Shown: positions 1 through 11,213 of the stretch, piece after piece
How the letters are laid out: each line of letters starts with the position of its first letter
Position numbering within the stretch: position 1 is the first letter of the stretch
Assembly (NCBI GenBank): GCA_947683625.1
Contig: CANTUR010000070.1
Span: forward strand, 496,001 to 560,000
Length of the DNA: 64,000 nucleotides
Direction: 5' to 3'
Source: Mallotus nudiflorus
Lineage: Eukaryota > Streptophyta > Magnoliopsida > Malpighiales > Euphorbiaceae
Notes under the pieces: model-generated
The model's database searches: none
Told to the model about the DNA's origin: nothing
The model's input: the letters and a program-made list of their open reading frames with translations, nothing else
Position numbers and translations under genes: made by a program

Positions 1-33
1 GGGCGGAAGAAATTCGGCGTATCGACCTGCTAC

Positions 34-92
34 TGAGGTCTGAAGAAGTTGACTCTCCTGAAAAATAGTCAACGGAGGGGATTCAGACCTCA
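34..92 (-). other. Double-stem W-box element, LTR-A
   Basis: The outer arms TGAGGTCTGA (34-43) and TCAGACCTCA (83-92) enclose inner arms GTTGACT (48-54) and AGTCAAC (67-73). The inner arms are two TTGACT W-boxes facing each other, 12 bases apart. In sense the segment ATTTTTCAG|GAG between them looks like a splice acceptor. Only the outer stem is kept in fragment G; array II LTRs keep a degenerate form. Confidence 0.85.
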
Positions 93-355
93 CTGAGTGA
101 ATTACTATAATATATATACATACACACTAAGTGATAATGCATACAATCAATAGTATATGTGTAATATGTATATATATACAGGCAATTTCACACAGATGCA
201 GAAAATCATTTTTATATATATTTTATTGAAAATCCCAGTTTATGAAGGATCACATAGAACCCTAGAATATCGCAACCTCAGAAATAGTGTTAAACAACAC
301 TCTAGCCATACAGGCTCACTTATTCCAAATATATCCACTTAATCCATTTAGACAG

Positions 356-454
356 TAGACTGGCCCCGAGACACTAAGTCAACCGAGCTCCAGCAGTCTG
401 ACTGCCAATGTGATTGGCCCCGAGACACTTGGTCAACCAAGCTCCAGCAATCAC
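356..454 (-). repeat. Two stem modules, LTR-A
   Basis: Modules 356-400 (arms TAGACTG/CAGTCTG on the plus strand) and 410-454 (GTGATTG/CAATCAC). The core is as in array II, read from the other strand. Both are 45 bp and 54 bp apart, so the pair is the ancestral unit that was doubled in array II LTRs. Confidence 0.9.
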
Positions 455-1137
455 ACCTCCAAACCACATCTCACATATCAATAATCACATTAAATCAATA
501 TCCACAAATAAGTTAGTAATATAGCCTAAACACTATAGGCGTACCGGTACGTACTCGGTCCTAGTGTTGCCCACTAGGTAGCACGTTCTATTGATATCCT
601 TCATTAATAAATAATATAAAACATTCATTCACAAAAATAAATGATGCATGAATGTAAATGAAATAACAATATAATCCATATATATACCAGAAATATACCA
701 AAAGTAAACCAGGTATATTTCGAGTATATATACGTCAAATGAATCCCATCAAATTATAACTTAAGCTGGAAATATATTTAAAAACATTTTAAATATATTT
801 TATTTACAAAATATGTATATAATTTAATATATACCAAAAATAAACCAAAAATATACATAATGTAAACTTAAGAAATAATCAAATTATTCATGCATATTTA
901 ATCAACTTAAAACATGCATTTCTAAATCATGCATCCTAAGTATATATATATAGTATAGTAACTCACCTAATACGCTCCACGAGACAGGTCCGACGGGCTT
1001 GGTCCACTAGCCCTTGGTCTCGGCGCAACTAAACAAGCAATAAATAATAGACATCAGAATAAACCCTAACAAAAATCCTAGAATTCAATCTAGAGTATTA
1101 AACACAGAATCGGAAATTAGGGTTCGATTGGACATCA

Positions 1138-1307
1138 CGTTTTACGAGAATTCTATCAAAAATTCGGCAGAACCTCCCCTGTAAAATGGACATCTCTCTA
1201 CTCAAAAGAGTAGATCCGACCCTGCAAAGAAATACACTTCGAAAAAACAAGCTCAACACAATCAAAATCCCACGGTCGAACTTCAAACTACAGTCCACCG
1301 ACCGGGG
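1138..1307 (-). other. Three-hairpin block in LTR-A
   Basis: H3 arms 1138-1145 and 1181-1188, one mismatch in sense. H2 is TCTACTC/GAGTAGA at 1197-1214 with a four-base loop. H1 is about 1269-1307, pairing in sense with a single bulge. The same block is in LTR-B near 9401-9570, LTR-C near 17640-17809 and LTR-D near 59001-59171. Confidence 0.78.
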
Positions 1308-2374
1308 TCTACAAACACAGAATAATTCCAGATAAACCAAAAATATCCTCACAACATAGCAATACATCTCATAGGTAAAAATTACATAATTAACCTTGAA
1401 ACACTGTAAAAACCGAATAAAACTCATTTTATTAGAAAAACCGTATATTATATATATAATTGAAAATAATTCACGAAAAATAGTTTTAATTAGTTAAAAA
1501 TACCAAATATTTTGTAGAAATCATTTTTATACCTTAAATAATTATTAAAACCAATTAAATTACATTTTTAGACAATTTAGGGTAAAATTACCAAAATACC
1601 CCTATATATATAAATATACTAAAATTACTTCAAAAATTCACCAAAAATTATACAATTATCCAAAATTAATTTTCTCAACATATTTATCAATAATATCAAT
1701 AATTAAACTCAATTAACCAATTAATTTCCATTTAAAACACAATTAACCCTAATTTCTCAAAATCACATAAACTTCAATAATTCAAAATAAATACTTAGAA
1801 ATTCATAAAAATTCCAAATAAATTCCTATAATTCATTTCAACACCTAATTTAACCATAAACTCCAATTTCATAATTTAAATAATTAATTTCCGAAAATTA
1901 GAAAATAATATTAAAATATTCAAAAATACCCAAAAATCCAAAAAATCTCCAAAAATTCTACAAAAATTCATACATGTAAATTGAGATACTAGGAACAACA
2001 TTTGTGAAGGAAGTTTTCATGAATCATTCAATTCGAAGCTTAAAAAAATCAAAAACCCTAATAGGCCGAAATTGACAAAATCGAAACCTAAGCAATTCTA
2101 GACCATTTTAGCTCAAACCAAAGCTAGAATCACACTCACCAGAGCTCAAGGAGAAGAAAGAGATTGGCGGTGTCAAAAATGGTGGCCGGAGGAGGGAGAA
2201 ACAGTGAAGGGTTGATTTTCGGCCAAAAGAGGAAGAATGGAGCTGCCGGCGCCGGGGAAAGGAGTTGGAGGCGGCGGAGGACGGTTGGGAACGACGGTGG
2301 CAAGCCGGGAGGCACACCGATGGTAGGTGGCCGAAGTTGCAGCGGTGAGGGGATGGGTGGTGGTCGTCGGGCGC

Positions 2375-2505
2375 GGGAGAAGGAAGAAGGAGAAGAAGAA
2401 AAAGAAAAAGAAAGAAAAAGGAAAGAAAAAGAAAAAGAAAAAGAAAGAAAAAGGAAAAAAAAAAGAAAAAAAAAGAAAAAAAAGAAAAAGAAAAAGAAAA
2501 GAAAA
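2375..2505 (+). repeat. Homopurine tract, LTR-A (131 bp)
   Basis: This is an uninterrupted run of A and G on the plus strand (AAGAAAAAG-type units), i.e. homopyrimidine in element sense, just downstream of the presumed promoter. Long Lys/Glu frames over it are artefacts. Mirror-symmetric purine runs of this size can form triplex DNA. Confidence 0.92.
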
Positions 2506-2929
2506 TAAAATAATTAAATATTAATAAAATAATAATAATAAAAAAATAAATTTTAATAAAATAATAAATAAAATAATTAAATAATAATAAATAAATAAAT
2601 AATACAATATTAGGGTTTTATGTATTAAACCCTAATTAAATAAATATACACACACGTAGGCTTTATTTAGTATTTAAAAATACATATGAGTTCATGCAAG
2701 TCCGAAAATATATTTAAAATAATTAATATTAAAATATTTACATAAAAATTTCTCCGAAAATGTAAGTCCCGGGAAAATTTTACGTAAAACACTGAAAATA
2801 ATACACAGTAATTAAAATAGATTTTAAATACATATTAACTCGTAAACATATCATATAATGTACAGAAATTATTAACACTGTATATCCCGGTACAGTGTAA
2901 AAATATTTTAAAAATACGGGATATTACAG

Positions 2930-2941
2930 TCTTCCCCCCTT
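2930..2941 (-). other. Polypurine tract, internal A
   Basis: AAGGGGGGAAGA in element sense, one base before the TG of LTR-A. Confidence 0.92.
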
Positions 2942-2975
2942 ACAAGAATTCATCCCCAAATTCCAGAAAATAAGA

Positions 2976-4412
2976 TCAAGAAGGAAAGAGATACGGGTAA
3001 GAAGCTCGCATCTCAGCTTCAGTCTCCCACGTATGCTCTTTAACTCTGTCGCTACGCCACAGAACCTTGACCATCGGAATCTGCTTCGATCGCAATTGTC
3101 GAACTTGATAATCTACGATCGCCACAGGTTCTTCCATAAACGTCAAATCTTCACTCACTTCTACACTGTCAGGTTGCAACACGTGAGAAGGGTCTGAGAC
3201 ATACTTCCTCAACATCGAGATATGAAATACTGGATGCACCTGTGACATACTCGGAGGCAAATCCAACCGATATGCAACAGTGCCAACTCTCTCCAGAATC
3301 TCAAACGGTCCAATGTATCTCGGTGCTAACTTACCCTTCCTGCCAAATCTCATCACACCCTTCATCGGAGATACTTTCAGAAAAACGAAATCTCCAACCT
3401 GAAACTCCACATCTCAGCGCCTAGGATCCGCATAACTCTTCTGTCTGCTAACTGCGGTCTCTAATCTGCGCTTAATCACGGTGACTTTCTCTGTAGCATC
3501 CTGAACCATCTTTGGTCCAGTCAAAGCTCTCTCACCAATCTCATCCCAACTCAACGGGGATCTACACTTCCTTCCATACAACGCCTCGTATGGTGCCATG
3601 CCAATACTACTATGGTAGCTGTTATTATATGCAAACTCAACAAGTGACAAATGATCATCCTAGCTACCTCCCAAATCCAAGACACACATCCTCAACATAT
3701 CTTCCAGTGTCTGGATCATCCTCTCAGACTGGCCATCTGTCTGAGGATGAAAAGCAGTACTAAAATCCAACCTAGTGCCCATCGCTTCCTGCAACTTCTG
3801 CCAAAAACGAGAAGTAAACACCGAACCTCTATCTGATACAATGGACACAGGTACTCCATGAAGGCATACGATATGCTTCACATACAACTTCGCCAATCTA
3901 GCAACTAAATATGTGGCTTTCACAGGCAAGAAATGTGCAGACTTCGTCAACCTGTCAACAATCACCCAGATGGAATCGTATCCATCCTTCGAATGAGGTA
4001 AACCGACCACAAAATCCATAGCTATCCTTTCCTACTTCCACTCAGGAATAGGAAGAGGCTGAAGCTTCCCAGAAGGCTTTTGATGTTCGGCTTTCACTTG
4101 CTGACACGTCAAGCACTTAGCAACATAATCGATGACATCCTTCTTCAATCCATCCCACCAGTATAAATCTCTGATACTGTGGTACATCTTGGTGACACCT
4201 GGATGAACGCTGTAAGCTGTAGAATATGCTTCCTCTAAAATCTCCTCTCTCAAGTCATCCACGTCAGGAACACACAATCTACCACTGATCCACAACACAC
4301 CATCATCATCGAGTGTGAAATCAGTGAACTTCCCTGCTCTGACATTCTCTGCAAGCTCTTCCAGAATAGGATCTCGGCTCTGAGCTGCTTTAATCCTATA
4401 CGTTAGTACAGA
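2976..4412 (-). pseudogene. pol: Integrase and chromodomain-like tail of internal A
   Basis: Zinc-binding region with SVHPGVTKMYHS and CLTCQQ. The catalytic core has MDFVVGLPHSKDGYDS, IVSDRGSVF and GQSERMIQTLE (D, D, E). The C-terminal domain LAPRYIGPFEILERVG is followed by a chromodomain-like tail (AIVDYQVRQLRSKQIPMVKV, TWETEAEMRASYPYLF). Such tails occur in plant chromoviruses and can steer insertion to marked chromatin. Stops at 4032 and 3660 (TGG>TAG) and 3414 (CGA>TGA) divide it into open pieces. The frame ends at the family stop codon at 2976. Confidence 0.9.
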
Positions 4413-5008
4413 TCATACTTTAAACTGAGCTAACAGTCCACCTGATCTACTAATCTTCATCATCAGACCTTGATCCACCATCAGATGCAACTCCTGGATC
4501 AATGGTCTCCTCTCAACACTGATGTGAGCAAGACTACCTGAGGACTTCCTACTCAAGGCATCTGCTACAACATTAGCTTTACCCGGATGGTAAAGAATCT
4601 CACAATCATAGTCCTTCAACAATTCCAACCATCTTCTTTGCCTCAGATTCAAATCTCGCTGTTGAAAAATGTACTTAAGGCTCTTGTGATCAGTAAATAT
4701 CTCACAAGTCACCCCGTACAAATAATGTCTCCAAATCTTCAAAGCAAAGATCACTGCAGCCATCTCAAGATCATGTGTGGGATAGTTCTGCTCATGCTTC
4801 TTCAACTGCCTCAAAGCATAGGCTATTTCTGCATCAACACACAACCAAGACCAATTCTAGAGGCATCACAATAAACTGTGAACTTATCCACACTATTAGG
4901 CAAAGCTAATACTGGCACTGTGGTCAACTTCTCCTTCAACAACTGAAAACTGTTCTCACAAGCTTCTGACCACTCGAATCTAACATTCTTCTGAGTCAAG
5001 CGAGTCAT
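4413..5008 (-). pseudogene. pol: RNase H of internal A, frameshifted
   Basis: RNase H removes the RNA strand during reverse transcription. Its acidic residues are visible in FTVYCDASRIGLG, THDLEMAAVIFAL, IFTDHKSLKY and ANVVADALSRK. Compared with internal C, ten bases are missing after VLMQ (near 4828), breaking the frame. The same deletion is in B. The segment ends at a TGA (4413) also shared with B. Confidence 0.88.
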
Positions 5009-6586
5009 AGGGGCTGCTATCCTGGAAAAATCCTACACAAACCACCTATAATACCCGGCTAAACCCAGAAAACTCCGAATCTCCGTAACAGAAGTAGGTC
5101 TAGGCCATTCAGATACTGCCTCAATCTTCTGTGGATCAACCTGAATACCTTCTTTAGACACTATGTGTCTAAGAAAAGAAACACTCTCTATCCAGAAATC
5201 ACACTTCGAGAATTTAGCATAAAGCTGATGATCTCTCAGTGTCTATAGTACAATCCTCAAGTGATATACTTGCTCTTCCATACTCCTCGAATATACCAGT
5301 ATATCATCAATGAAGACTACCACAAACTGATCCATATACGGTCTGAATACTCTGTTCATCAAGTCCATAAAAGCTGCTGGTGCATTAGTTAAACCAAAAG
5401 ACATCACCAGAAACTCATAATGACCATATCTAGTGCGAAACGCTGTCTTAGGAATATCGGATTCACTAATCCGCAGCTGATGATAACCCGACCTCAAGTC
5501 AACCTTAGAAAAGAACTGTGCACCCTGTAGTTGATCAAACAAATCATCTATCCTCGGGAGAGGATACTTGTTCTTCACCGTCACCTTATTCAATTCTCTG
5601 TAGTCAATGCACAGTCTCAGGGTACCATCCTTCTTCTTCACAAACAGGACTGGTGCACCCCAAGGAGAAACACTAGGTCTGATAAAACCTTTATCCAACA
5701 ACTCTTGCAACTGCTCCTTCAACTCTCTCAACTCTGCAGGAGCCATACGATAAGGTGGCATAGATAAAGGAGTAGTACCTGGTACCACATCTATACAAAA
5801 CTCAATCTCTCTATGAGGTGGTAAACCTGGCAACTCCTCGGGAAAAACATCAGGAACCTCACAAGCAACAGGAACATCTGTGAGTGATAACTTCTCCACT
5901 GACGTATCCCTGACCAATGCCAAAAACCCCTGATAACCTTTCCTCAACAACTTCCTAGCTGTAATAGCAGAAATAAGATTCTGAGGTGCTGAACTCCTAT
6001 CACCAACAAAATTAAATTCTACTTCACCAGGAATTCTGAAAGTCACCTCCTTATTCCTGCAATCAACCACGGCAAAGTGCTGAGATAACCAATCCATTCC
6101 CAAAATAACATCAAACTCCATCACATCCAACACAATCAAATCAGCGGGTAATTCTCTATCTCCCACGAGAACGGGACAACCAGAAAGAACAATATTGGTG
6201 TCCAAAGAATCGCTCAGAGGAGTGGCAACAGACAAAGGAAAAGCCATCCTCGAAGCTTGCCAATAATATTTAGAAGCAAAAATAGGAGAAATAAATGAAT
6301 GCGTGGCACCCGGATCAAACAAAACCCATGCATCCAGGTAACAAACAGAAACAATACCTGCCATGACTGCATTAGATGCCTGAGCATCCTACTGAGTCAG
6401 ATGGAAGACTCTGGCCTGACCTCGACCTCCCTACTGACTGGTAGAAGCCTGGCCAACACCTCTGGCACCTCCTCTAGTACCTCTACCATGACTCTGCTGT
6501 GGAACAAACTGAGTTAAACTCTGATGCTGGGCTGGTGGTAACTGAAATGGCATGGGTGCTGCACTAGCAATCGACTGCTGTGGGAA
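5009..6586 (-). pseudogene. pol: Protease and reverse transcriptase of internal A
   Basis: The aspartic protease motif LFDPGATHSF lies near 6299-6326, and the flap-side segment VILGMDWLSQH follows. RT begins near LDKGFIRPSVSPWGAP. It has LCIDYRELNKVTVKNKYPLPRID and VDLRSGYHQ, and the catalytic FIDD box at about 5303-5312. The stretch from Met 6364 to 5243 is open (373 codons). Stops at 6431, 6389, 5243 and 5033 are all CAG>TAG. Ser/Thr is replaced by Pro next to the protease Asp (DPG) in all three copies, so this is a family trait rather than decay here. Confidence 0.9.
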
Positions 6587-7717
6587 TCACGGAATCTGCT
6601 GCTGCTGATAACCGGAATAAGGACATGATCTGGCAAAATGTCCTGTCTGCCCGCATCTGAAGCATGTCAGCGGTGTCAGATAACACGGTCCCTGATGGAC
6701 TCTACCATAAGTCTGACAAACACTGGTCGCTGATCCAGAACTACGACCACTGCTGCTGCTCGAAGCACCTGACCCAAATCTAAACGATCTACGCTAACCT
6801 CCATGGCCATGTCTACTGCTCCGATGCACTCGCTGCTGCTGTCTCTGACTCTGCTGAGTCGAACCTTGCTGCTGACTACTCGATCCAACATGAAAACTCG
6901 AATATGGAGTAGCCTGCAATCCACTCGACTGAACTCCCAACTGGTAATAATCAGGCATCGCTCCCTGCCTTACTAACCTCAGCTCAATCTCCTTGGCTAG
7001 CTCAATCACAGACTCGAGAGTAAGACCTGCTGTAGGCATACCAGCAAAAGCTGAACCCAAACCAGTAACATACGTAGTAACAGCGAAATACTGATCTCGC
7101 ATCAGATCCTCAGCATATCTACCCAGACGAAGAAACTCTCGGGTATACTCCTCTACAGATCGATCTCCACGAGAAATACTGGTAAATCGAAGATGATAAC
7201 TCAAACGAAGAGGCTCTGGACAAAATCTCCTCATGAATCGCTCTCGAAACTGAGCCCATGTCATCGTCATCATATAGGGCTGGATCATTTGAATGAACCA
7301 ATCTAGAGCTGGTCCCTCGACAGATAACTCAACAATCATGATCCGCTGGTACTCGGTATGAGCAGTCCGAGTCCTAGTCTCAATCGCATGCAGAAAATCT
7401 AAAGGATCAAAAGTCCCATCAAAAGCAATCCTGCCAACTCGGGCATAGAACAAAGCTGCCTCAGGGTCAGACATACCCTGCTGATAGGCAGGCTGAACAG
7501 GCTGAACAACTGGAGGAACAGGAACATCAAACTCAGGCTTAACAGGCTCCTCGTCCTGTAACTCTCTCTGCCTACGGCGACCTGCCGCTCCTTGAGGTCT
7601 ACCTCTGCCACGACCTCTACGTCTAACTGGCTGCTCAGGAGGTAAAACCTCATCCTGAAAAGACTCATCATCCTCAGCCTCAACGACCGATGGAGCGACA
7701 CGCACTCGCCTCCTCAT
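6587..7717 (-). pseudogene. gag: gag of internal A (capsid, CCHC knuckle)
   Basis: Gag packages the element RNA. The frame starts at Met 7717 (MRRRVRVAPS), the first Met after the leader and the one conserved in B and C. An acidic/Arg-rich N-terminus (RRRGRGRGRPQG) precedes the retrotransposon capsid core around residues 85-220 (LDWFIQMIQPY, SVEEYTREFLRLGRYAEDL). A Gln/Ser-rich linker follows, then a CX2CX4HX4C knuckle (CFRCGQTGHFARSC, 6623-6664). A stop at codon 308 (6794, CAG>TAG) cuts it before the knuckle, and a second (6587, CGA>TGA) follows the knuckle. There is no frame change into pol, so gag and pol form one polyprotein. Confidence 0.9.
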
Positions 7718-7899
7718 TCTGAAAAGACAAACGGAAAGATTCAGACAAAACAGACAACAGAGGAATAACGCTGAAAACTACAGCAAGGAATACTTATCAA
7801 GACATACTCAAACCTAATACACTGCAATAGTCCAACAGAAAAAAATAACTTTAAAACTAGGGCCACAACTCACATAACTAAGCCCTGACACAGAACTCC

Positions 7900-7911
7900 G
7901 CTCTGATACCA
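7900..7911 (-). other. Primer binding site, internal A
   Basis: The plus strand reads GCTCTGATACCA, i.e. TGGTATCAGAGC in element sense, four bases from the end of LTR-B. It matches initiator tRNA-Met. Confidence 0.93.
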
Positions 7912-8296
7912 ACTTTGTCACGACCCAAAACAGGGGCCATGACCGGCGCTAGGGAACGGGAATTCTTTCGAATCCGGAACCCGTAGCAAGCCTAAAAAAA
8001 TAAAATAAACATGCAATAATAACAATAACAATATAATATGCAGCGAAAAATAAAAATCATCATATCATAATATTATTCACATCAACTGGATTTAAATCAA
8101 AATCTCATCTCATAGATATATAATCTCTTTAATACAAATCCAGTTTCAATATAATACATCTCTTTAAAATAAAGTACATGAAATCCAATACCTTAATTCA
8201 CAACTACTGCAGTGTCTAGATAAAATAATAAGACTCAAGTAGATAATTTACATAAAGAAGCCGGGGCGGAAGAAATCCGGCGTATCAACCTGCTAC

Positions 8297-8355
8297 TGAG
8301 GTCTGAAGAAGTTGACTCTCCTGAAAAATAGTCAACGGAGGGGAGTCAGACCTCA
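8297..8355 (-). other. Double-stem W-box element, LTR-B
   Basis: Outer 10-bp arms at 8297-8306 and 8346-8355, inner GTTGACT/AGTCAAC, all perfect. Confidence 0.85.
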
Positions 8356-8618
8356 CTGAGTGAATTACTATAATATATATACATACACACTAAGTGATAA
8401 TGCATACAATCAATAGTATATGTGTAATATGTATATATATACAGGCAATTTCACACAGATGCAGAAAATCATTTTTATATATATTTTATTGAAAATCCCA
8501 GTTTATGAAGGATCACATAGAACCCTAGAATATCGCAACCTCAGAAATAGTGTTAAACAACACTCTAGCCATACAGGCTCACTTATTCCAAATGTATCCA
8601 CTTAATCCATTTAGACAG

Positions 8619-8717
8619 TAGACTGGCCCCGAGACACTAAGTCAACCGAGCTCCAGCAGTCTGACTGCCAGTGTGATTGGCCCCGAGACATTTGGTCAAC
8701 CGAGCTCCAGCAATCAA
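8619..8717 (-). repeat. Two stem modules, LTR-B
   Basis: Modules 8619-8663 and 8673-8717, with the same arms as LTR-A except that the second module's right arm reads CAATCAA. Confidence 0.9.
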
Positions 8718-10637
8718 ACCTCCAAACCACATCTCACATATCAATAATCACATTAAATCAAAATCCACAAATAAGTTAGTAATATAGCCTAAACACTATA
8801 GGCGTACCGGTACGTACTCGGTCCTAGTGCTGCCCACTAGGTAGCATGTTCTATTGATATCCTTCATTAATAAATAATATAAAACATTCATTCACAAAAA
8901 TAAATGATGCATGAATGTAAATGAAATAACAATATAATCCATATATATACCAGAAATATACCAAAAGTAAACCAGGTATATTTCGAGTATATATACGTCA
9001 AATGAATCCCATCAAATTATAACTTAAGCTGGAAATATATTTAAAAACATTTTAAATATATTTTATTTACAAAACATGTATATAATTTAATATATACCAA
9101 AAATAAACCAAAAATATACTTAATGTAAACTTAAGAAATAATCAAATTATTCATGCATATTTAATCAACATAAAACATGCATTTCTAAATCATGCATCCT
9201 AAGTATATATATATAGTATAGTAACTCACCTAATGCGCTCCACGAGACAGGTCCGACGGGCCTGGTCCACTAGCCCTTGGTCTCGGCGCAACTAAACAAG
9301 CAATAAATAATAGACATCATAATAAACCCTAACAGAAATCCTAGAATTCAATCTAGAGTATTAAACACAGAATCGAAAATTAGGGTTCGACTGGACATCA
9401 CATTTTACGAGAATTCTATCGAAAATCCGGCAAAACCTCCCCTGTAAAACGGACATCTCTCTACTCAAAAGAGTAGAGCCGACCCTGCAAAGAAATACAC
9501 TTCGAAAAAACAAGCTCAACACAATCAAAATCCCACGGTCGGACTCCAAACTACAGTCCATCGATCGGGGTCCACAAACACAGAATAATTCCAGATAAAC
9601 CAAAAATATCCTCACAACATAGTAATACATCTCATAGGTAAAAATTACATAATTAACCTTGAAACACTATAAAAACCGAATAAAACTCATTTTATTAGAA
9701 AAACCGTATATTATATATATAATTGAAAATAATTCACGAAAAATAGTTTTAATTAGTTAAAAATACCAAATATTTTGTAGAAATCATTTTTATTCCTTAA
9801 ATAATTATTAAAACCAATTAAATTACATTTTTAGACAATTTAGGGTAAAATTACCAAATTACCCCTATATATATAAATATACTAAAATTATTTCAAAAAT
9901 TCACCAAAAATTATACAATTATCCAAAATTAATTTTCTCAACATATTTATCAATAATATCAATAATGAAACTCAATTAACCAATTAATTTCCATTTAAAA
10001 CACAATTAACCCTAATTTCTCAAAATCACATAAACTTCAATAATTCAAAATAAATACTTAGAAATTCATAAAAATTCCAAATAAATTCCTATAATTCATT
10101 TCAACACCTAATTTAACCATAAACTCCAATTTCATAATTTAAATAATTAATTTCCGAAAATTAGAAAATAATATTAAAATATTCAAAAATACCCAAAAAT
10201 CCAAAAAATCTCCAAAAATTCTACAAAAATTTATACATGTATATTGAACTACTAGGAACAACATTTGTGAAGGAAGTTTTCATGAATCATTCAATTCGAA
10301 GCTCAAAAAAATCGAAAACCCTAATAGGCCGAAATTGACAAAATCGAAACCTAAGCAATTCTAGACCATTTTAGCTCAAACCAAAGCTAGAATCACACTC
10401 ACCAGAGCTCAAGGAGAAGAAAGAGACCGGCGGTGTCAAAAACGATGGCCGGAGGAGGGAGAAACGGCGAAGGGTTGATTTTCGGCCAAAAGAGGAAGAA
10501 TGGAGCTGCCGACGCCGGGGAAAGGAACTGGAGGCGGCGGAGGACGGCTGGGAACGACGGTGGCAAGCCGGGAGGCACACCGACGGTAGGTGGCCGGAGT
10601 TGCAGCGGTGAGGGGATGGGTGGTGGTCGTCGGGCGC

Positions 10638-10752
10638 GGGAGAAGGAAGAAGGAGAAGAAGAAAAAGAAAAAGAAAGAAAAAGGAAAGAAAAAGAAAAAG
10701 AAAAAGAAAGAAAAAGGAAAAAAAAGAAAAAAAAAGAAAAAGAAAAAGAAAA
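10638..10752 (+). repeat. Homopurine tract, LTR-B (115 bp)
   Basis: Same position as in LTR-A, shorter by 16 bases. Confidence 0.92.
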
Positions 10753-11167
10753 TAAAATAAAATAATTAAATATTAATAAAATAATAAATTTTAATAAAAT
10801 AATAAATAAAATAATTAAATATTAATAAATAAATAAATAATACAATATTAGGGTTTTATGTATTAAACCCTAATTAAATAAACATACACACACGTAGGCT
10901 TTATTTAGTACTTAAAAATACGTATGAGTTCATGCAAGTCCGAAAATATATTTAAAATAATTAATATTAAAATATTTACGTCAAAATTTCCCCGAAAATG
11001 TAAGTCCCGGGAAAATTTTACGTAAAACACTGAAAATAATACACAGTAATTAAAATAGATTTTAAATACATATTAACTCGTAAAAATATCATATAATGTA
11101 CAGAAATTATTAACACTGCATATCCCGGTACAGTGTAAAAATATTTTAAAAATACGGGATATTACAG

Positions 11168-11179
11168 TCTTCCCCCCTT
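11168..11179 (-). other. Polypurine tract, internal B
   Basis: AAGGGGGGAAGA in element sense, one base before the TG of LTR-B. Confidence 0.92.
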
Positions 11180-11213
11180 ACAAGAATTCGTCCCCGAATT
11201 CCAGAAAACAAGA

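Larger units (their letters stand above)
1..2928 (-). repeat. LTR-A, 3' LTR of unit A (left end cut by window)
   Basis: This aligns to LTR-B with an offset of 8263 bp near the window start, so about 348 bp (the U5 side) are missing. It ends in GATATTACA, the complement of the TGTAATATC start of the element, directly before the polypurine tract. It contains no gene. The short reading frames in it, including a Lys/Glu-rich one over the purine tract at 2375-2505, are by-products of composition. Contents in element sense (right to left): subterminal inverted repeat, TATA-rich stretch, homopyrimidine tract, donor-like GTGAGT at 2139-2134, hairpins at 1138-1307, CCTAGTG hairpin and palindrome at 540-578, two 45-bp stem modules at 356-454, and the double-stem W-box element at 34-92. 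Confidence 0.93.
7916..11166 (-). repeat. LTR-B, shared LTR between units A and B (3251 bp)
   Basis: On the plus strand it starts TGTCACGACCC right after the primer binding site of internal A and ends GATATTACA right before the polypurine tract of internal B. It therefore serves as 5' LTR for unit A and 3' LTR for unit B. By eye it is very close to LTR-A and LTR-C along its length, with scattered, mostly C/T and A/G, differences. It holds the same series of structured islands as LTR-A. The AT-rich remainder contains nothing that looks coding. Confidence 0.95.

Noticed and set aside
157..342. Repeated 61-codon frame (MCNMYIYTGNF...) in LTR-A, also at 8420 and 16659
   Set aside because: It lies in AT-rich LTR sequence antisense to the element, is interrupted in LTR-D, and is repeated only because the LTR is repeated.
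2164..2524. Lys/Glu-rich open frames over the purine tract (also near 10433-10765 and 18684-18992, and the Phe/Leu-rich ones on the other strand)
   Set aside because: They exist only because the tract has no T or C. They change length with the repeat and have no domain or conserved start context.
2600..2640. Telomere-like repeats (AAACCCTAA)
   Set aside because: Single or paired CCCTAA units in an AT-rich context, with no tandem run.
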